Part shown: positions 61,201-64,000 of the stretch, in pieces
Position numbering within the stretch: position 1 is the stretch's first letter
How the letters are laid out: the number at the start of each line of letters is the position of its first letter
NCBI RefSeq assembly: GCF_004331675.1
Contig: NZ_SJSN01000015.1
Coordinates: 41,295-105,294, forward strand
Direction: 5' to 3'
Length of the DNA stretch: 64,000 nucleotides
From: Pedobacter frigidisoli
Lineage (GTDB): Bacteria; Bacteroidota; Bacteroidia; Sphingobacteriales; Sphingobacteriaceae
Program-made: the position numbers and the translations under genes
The notes under the pieces: model-generated
Told to the model about the DNA's origin: nothing
The model's input: only the letters and a program-made list of their open reading frames with translations
Databases searched by the model: none

Positions 61201-62061
61201 TTAGTTAAATATTTTTACCGACAAACCCATTGCTTCATTCCACTTATCCATGTTAAGTTCTACAGTTTCACCTCTACTGTTTAAATAGGCAATCACATCC
61301 TCTGTGGCAATGTTTCCTGTTAAATCATCAGCAGCCATTGGGCAACCACCAAAACCTTTCAGGGCAGAATCTATTCTTTTAACACCTGAATTATAAGCAG
61401 CTTCAATTTTTTCAAAACGTTCGTAAGGAGTGGAGTGTAAATGAATTCCAATTTCCGGATTGCTAAACCTAGAAATCAGTTTAGGGAGAATTTCTGTGAT
61501 GGTTTCGGGTGTAGAAACTCCAACAGTATCTGCCAAGGAAAGAATCTTAACGCCCTTGCTTATTAAAACATCGGCCCATTTTTCTACAATTTCATAATTC
61601 CACTCGTCGCCATAAGGATTCCCAAACCCCATCGACAAATAAACAACCGCTGTTTTATTATGTTTATAGCAGAGCGATAACATTTTCTCAACAGTTGTTA
61701 AAGATTTTTCGATACTTGAATTGGTATTTCGTTGCTGAAATGTTTCTGAAATGGAAAAAGGAAAACCCAAGTAATTTATCTGCTCGTGTTTTACAGCATC
61801 TTCTACGCCTCTTAAATTAGCCACAATGGCCAATAGCTTAGTTGATGTATTACTTAAATCCAAATTGGCTAAAACTTCGTCAGTATCTGCCATTTGCGGA
61901 ATAGCCTTTGGCGATACAAAACTTCCAAAATCAAGCGTATCAAAACCAACCTGAAGCAGTAAATTCAAATATTCAGACTTCAATTCAGTTGGTACAAAAT
62001 CGTGTAATCCCTGCATGGCATCACGTGGGCATTCTACTAATTTGAATTGGTTTTGGCTCAT
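61201..62061 (-). CDS. Hydroxymethylglutaryl-CoA lyase
   Basis: Cleaves HMG-CoA to acetoacetate and acetyl-CoA in leucine breakdown. TIM barrel of 286 residues: VECPRDAMQG near 10 (catalytic Arg and metal Asp), SISETFQQRNTN near 120, YLSMGFGNPYGDEW near 155, IHLHSTPYERF near 220 (metal His residues) and GFGGCPMAADDLTGNIATED near 250 with the catalytic Cys. ATG 62061 (MSQNQFKLVE) is the family-like start; a longer frame to 62115 runs into a CGCAAAG-type repeat. Alone on the minus strand. Confidence 0.93.
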   Translation of the reverse strand: MSQNQFKLVECPRDAMQGLHDFVPTELKSEYLNLLLQVGFDTLDFGSFVSPKAIPQMADTDEVLANLDLSNTSTKLLAIVANLRGVEDAVKHEQINYLGFPFSISETFQQRNTNSSIEKSLTTVEKMLSLCYKHNKTAVVYLSMGFGNPYGDEWNYEIVEKWADVLISKGVKILSLADTVGVSTPETITEILPKLISRFSNPEIGIHLHSTPYERFEKIEAAYNSGVKRIDSALKGFGGCPMAADDLTGNIATEDVIAYLNSRGETVELNMDKWNEAMGLSVKIFN

Positions 62062-62080
62062 ATCTTTTGGTTTAACCACA

Positions 62081-62142
62081 AAGTTCGCAAAGTTTTTCGC
62101 AAAGAAAAGAAGCAAGGTTAAAACATTCTCGCAAAGGGCAAG
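62081..62142. repeat. CGCAAAG-type repeat upstream of HMG-CoA lyase
   Basis: TTAACCACAAAGTTCGCAAA with further TTCGCAAAG and TCGCAAAGGGC pieces, related to the units at 11078-11258. It forms the leader of the lyase gene. Confidence 0.7.
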
Positions 62143-62148
62143 TTGGTG

Positions 62149-62204
62149 CTAATGACTAATGACTAATGACTAATGACTAATGACTAATGACTAATGACTA
62201 ATGA
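62149..62204. repeat. Eight perfect copies of a heptamer
   Basis: CTAATGA is repeated eight times without a mismatch, 56 bp. The last unit covers the stop codon and last coding bases of the type II NADH dehydrogenase gene. Confidence 0.95.
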
Positions 62205-63514
62205 ACTTCCTTAACTTCTTCCCGGTAATCTACACTTCTATCTTTAGCAAAGGTTCTAATAATTAATCGTGTTCCTCTATCATAACTGAAATAACTCCAA
62301 AGCCAGTTGATGAAAACAATAATCTTATTTCTAAAGCCAACCAAAGTCATCAAGTGGACAAACATCCATGTAAACCAGGCGAATATACCCTGGAAATGAA
62401 TTTTACCAATATCAACGACTGCTTTGTTTCTTCCAACGGTCGCCATTGAGCCTTTGTCGAAGTATTTAAATTTTTCTAAAGGTTTCTTTTCAATGATGTT
62501 GATTAAATTCTTTGCTAAATGATGACCTTGCTGAATAGCTGCCGGTGCAACTCCTGGATGACCATTTGGTGTTTCGTCATCAATAATTGCCGAAACATCG
62601 CCAATAGCATAAACATTCTGATAACCAACAACTAAGTTCTGGGTATCAGTTTTTAATCTTCCGCCACGAACGATTTCAGCTTTATCTAATCCCGCTAAAA
62701 CTTCTCCCTTAACACCTGCGCTCCAAATAACTGTAGCGCTTAAAATTGGTGCTTTATCTTGTAAAGTAAGCGTATGCCCATCATAACCTAATACGCGGGT
62801 TTCATTCATTACCTTAACGCCCATTTTAACTAAAAACTCTTTCGACTTTTGTTGGGCCTGCGGCGACATCGGGCCTAAAAGTTCAGGTGAGTTTTCAATT
62901 AAATAAATGTTAACCTTGCTTAAATCCATTTCAGGATAATCGTTCGGAATAACGTGTTTTTTCAGCTCTGCAATGGCTCCTGAAGTTTCTACACCTGTAG
63001 GACCGCCACCAACAACCACGAAGTTTAGTAAGGCGCTTTTTTTATCTTTATCAGTTTCAATTAAAGATTTTTCGAAATTTTGTAAAATCAAGCTTCTTAA
63101 ATCCAAAGCCTCGGGTATAGATTTCATAGGCATTGAATTAGCCTCGATTTCTTTATTGCCAAAGAAGTTACTGGTAGAACCTGTAGCGATAACCAAATAA
63201 TCGTAACTGATTTTACCAATATCGGTAAGTAAGCAGTTTTCTGCTGCAATAACTTCTTGGACTTGCGTTACCCGAAATATTAAGTTTTTTTGCCCTTTAA
63301 ATATTTTACGAAGCGGAAAAGCAATGGAATCTGCCTCTAAACCGCCTGTAGCCACTTGATAAAGTAAAGGCTGAAAAGTATGATAGTTATGTTTATCTAA
63401 CATGACTACCTGAAAAGGTTTGTTTTTTAATCTTTTTGCTAATTCAATCCCGCCAAATCCGCCACCAACAATCACTACTCTTGGGTATTCGCTTTTAGGA
63501 AGTTGTAAATCCAT
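62198..63514 (-). CDS. ndh: Type II NADH:quinone dehydrogenase
   Basis: Non-proton-pumping respiratory NADH dehydrogenase at the inner face of the membrane. The 438-residue protein has two Rossmann motifs: VVIVGGGFGGIELAK near 14 for FAD and FVVVGGGPTGVETSGAIAE near 165 for NAD. ATVIWSAGVKGE near 260, AIGDVSAI near 305 and GVAPAAIQQGHHLAKN near 325 are typical of NDH-2. The C-terminal hydrophobic and amphipathic helices (FAWFTWMFVHLMTLVGF) serve as membrane anchor. The TAG stop lies inside a heptamer repeat. Monocistronic. Confidence 0.93.
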   Translation of the reverse strand: MDLQLPKSEYPRVVIVGGGFGGIELAKRLKNKPFQVVMLDKHNYHTFQPLLYQVATGGLEADSIAFPLRKIFKGQKNLIFRVTQVQEVIAAENCLLTDIGKISYDYLVIATGSTSNFFGNKEIEANSMPMKSIPEALDLRSLILQNFEKSLIETDKDKKSALLNFVVVGGGPTGVETSGAIAELKKHVIPNDYPEMDLSKVNIYLIENSPELLGPMSPQAQQKSKEFLVKMGVKVMNETRVLGYDGHTLTLQDKAPILSATVIWSAGVKGEVLAGLDKAEIVRGGRLKTDTQNLVVGYQNVYAIGDVSAIIDDETPNGHPGVAPAAIQQGHHLAKNLINIIEKKPLEKFKYFDKGSMATVGRNKAVVDIGKIHFQGIFAWFTWMFVHLMTLVGFRNKIIVFINWLWSYFSYDRGTRLIIRTFAKDRSVDYREEVKEVH

Positions 63515-63806
63515 TTTTTATTGGTTTATCTGTTGCTAATGTAACAAAAAGATAGCCAAAAGGTTTATGGATTGAGGTTTTGGGGAGCTTCAAATAGAAT
63601 AATACTTAAGATATAACGATGCTATGACCGAATGGGTTTTTGGGAGTTTTAAGGGAGAAACTTTGTTAAATAAACCTGATGGAAGCCTCACCCTATGAAT
63701 GGTTATGCTTTGGCAACAGCATCTCAATCCCTCTCCTGAAGAGAGGGAAACAAAGAAATGTGGTTTTGAACCCTTGGTTGAAAGTACAGTCTGCCAAAAC
63801 CCTCTC
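63515..63806. other. Non-coding right-hand region before the tandem repeat
   Basis: Holds a CCTCACCC fragment near 63686 and a decayed CTCTCctgaAGAGAG-type hairpin near 63732-63748. No gene is supported. Confidence 0.5.
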
Positions 63807-64000
63807 TTCTGGAGAGGGCTGCTTCAATCCTTGCCTTACTTCTGCCTTTCAAAGGGTGAGGCCTATTCTCTTCTGGAGAGGGCTGCTTCAATCCTTGCCT
63901 TACTTCTGCATTTCAAAGGGTGAGGCCTATTCTCTTCTGGAGAGGGCTGCTTCAATCCTTGCCTTACTTCTGCCTTTCAAAGGGTGAGGCCTATTCTCTT
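63807..64000. repeat. 64-bp tandem repeat running off the window
   Basis: Units begin TTCTGGAGAGGGCTGCTTCA at 63807, 63871 and 63935, an exact 64-bp period, and a fourth begins at the edge. Units are nearly identical. Each ends AAAGGGTGAGGCCTATTCTC. The array continues outside the window. Confidence 0.95.

Noticed and set aside
62062..62115. Longer N-terminus for HMG-CoA lyase
   Set aside because: The extra 18 residues come from a CGCAAAG-type repeat; the family starts near MSQNQFKLVE.
62149..62204. Heptamer array as a phase-variation switch for ndh
   Set aside because: The repeat lies after the coding part; the TAG stop is in the first unit, so slippage does not change the frame.
63679..63987. 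Open frames of 74 and 102 codons at the right end
   Set aside because: They are translations of the 64-bp tandem repeat and shift frame from unit to unit.
63807..64000. Possible CRISPR array
   Set aside because: Units are contiguous 64-bp tandem copies without unique spacers, and no cas genes are present.

Overview
This window looks like chromosomal DNA of a Bacteroidota species of the Sphingobacteriaceae, most like Pedobacter. This is inferred from gene families, not from a database match. Lineage-typical genes include a DUF4294 protein, BshB1, a DUF6588 protein, a NamZ/DUF1343 lipoprotein, MnmD, and a B-type SdhC/FrdC with one cytochrome b subunit. TAnnTTTG promoter boxes occur, Shine-Dalgarno sites are scarce, and gene gaps are full of short dispersed palindromic repeats. 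No rRNA, tRNA, CRISPR array or transposase gene was seen.

Layout. 1-14.8 kb is mostly housekeeping: nadC (cut by the window edge), plsY, an M48 lipoprotein protease, pabB, a Bro-N/DinD-like gene, purA-fur, relA/spoT, DUF4294-gpx-bshB1, an acyl-CoA dehydrogenase and lysine 6-aminotransferase. 15.1-35.2 kb is a functionally coherent block described below. 35.4-46.6 kb returns to core genes (msrA, a D-cysteine desulfhydrase relative, rluD, a pabC-like gene, fmt, topoisomerase IB, namZ, a LolC/E-type permease, truA). 47.0-49.5 kb holds a DUF4143 ATPase behind a long perfect inverted repeat, then an Mrr-type restriction gene with a small partner. 49.6-63.5 kb holds mazG, an AI-2E exporter, an aldo/keto reductase, mnmD, an M28 peptidase, accD, fbaA, a GNAT gene, HMG-CoA lyase and a type II NADH dehydrogenase. 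The right end runs into a 64-bp tandem repeat.

The main find is the 15.1-35.2 kb block. A sensor kinase (17075-18292) has a PAS domain that follows rhizobial FixL, including the heme-ligand His and the haem-pocket Arg. It overlaps a response regulator (16048-17100) that fuses a receiver domain directly to a CRP/FNR-type output domain. The recognition helix carries the FNR/FixK signature E-x-x-S-R. By-eye reading of the window found the FNR/FixK-type palindrome TGAT-N4-ATCA exactly four times, all in gene gaps of this block: before phosphoketolase, before the second universal stress protein, and twice, 22 bp apart, before the fumarase operon. A one-mismatch copy precedes the first universal stress protein. 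The apparent targets fit low oxygen: universal stress proteins, phosphoketolase, and an operon of fumarase, porin, CitT/TtdT-type dicarboxylate transporter and succinate dehydrogenase/fumarate reductase. The proposed logic is FixL-to-FixK signalling shortened to two proteins.

The block is bracketed by two direct, non-coding repeats (14891-15080 and 35237-35385) with a 60-nt ungapped core matching at 50 of 60 positions, which suggests it may have been gained or moved as a unit. Within it, an L,D-transpeptidase gene is frameshifted and an alpha-glucan phosphorylase lacks the lysine that normally binds PLP.

The gaps between core genes carry several repeat families. One is an oriented element with at least six copies: conserved ends and a central hairpin whose stem differs in sequence but keeps pairing.
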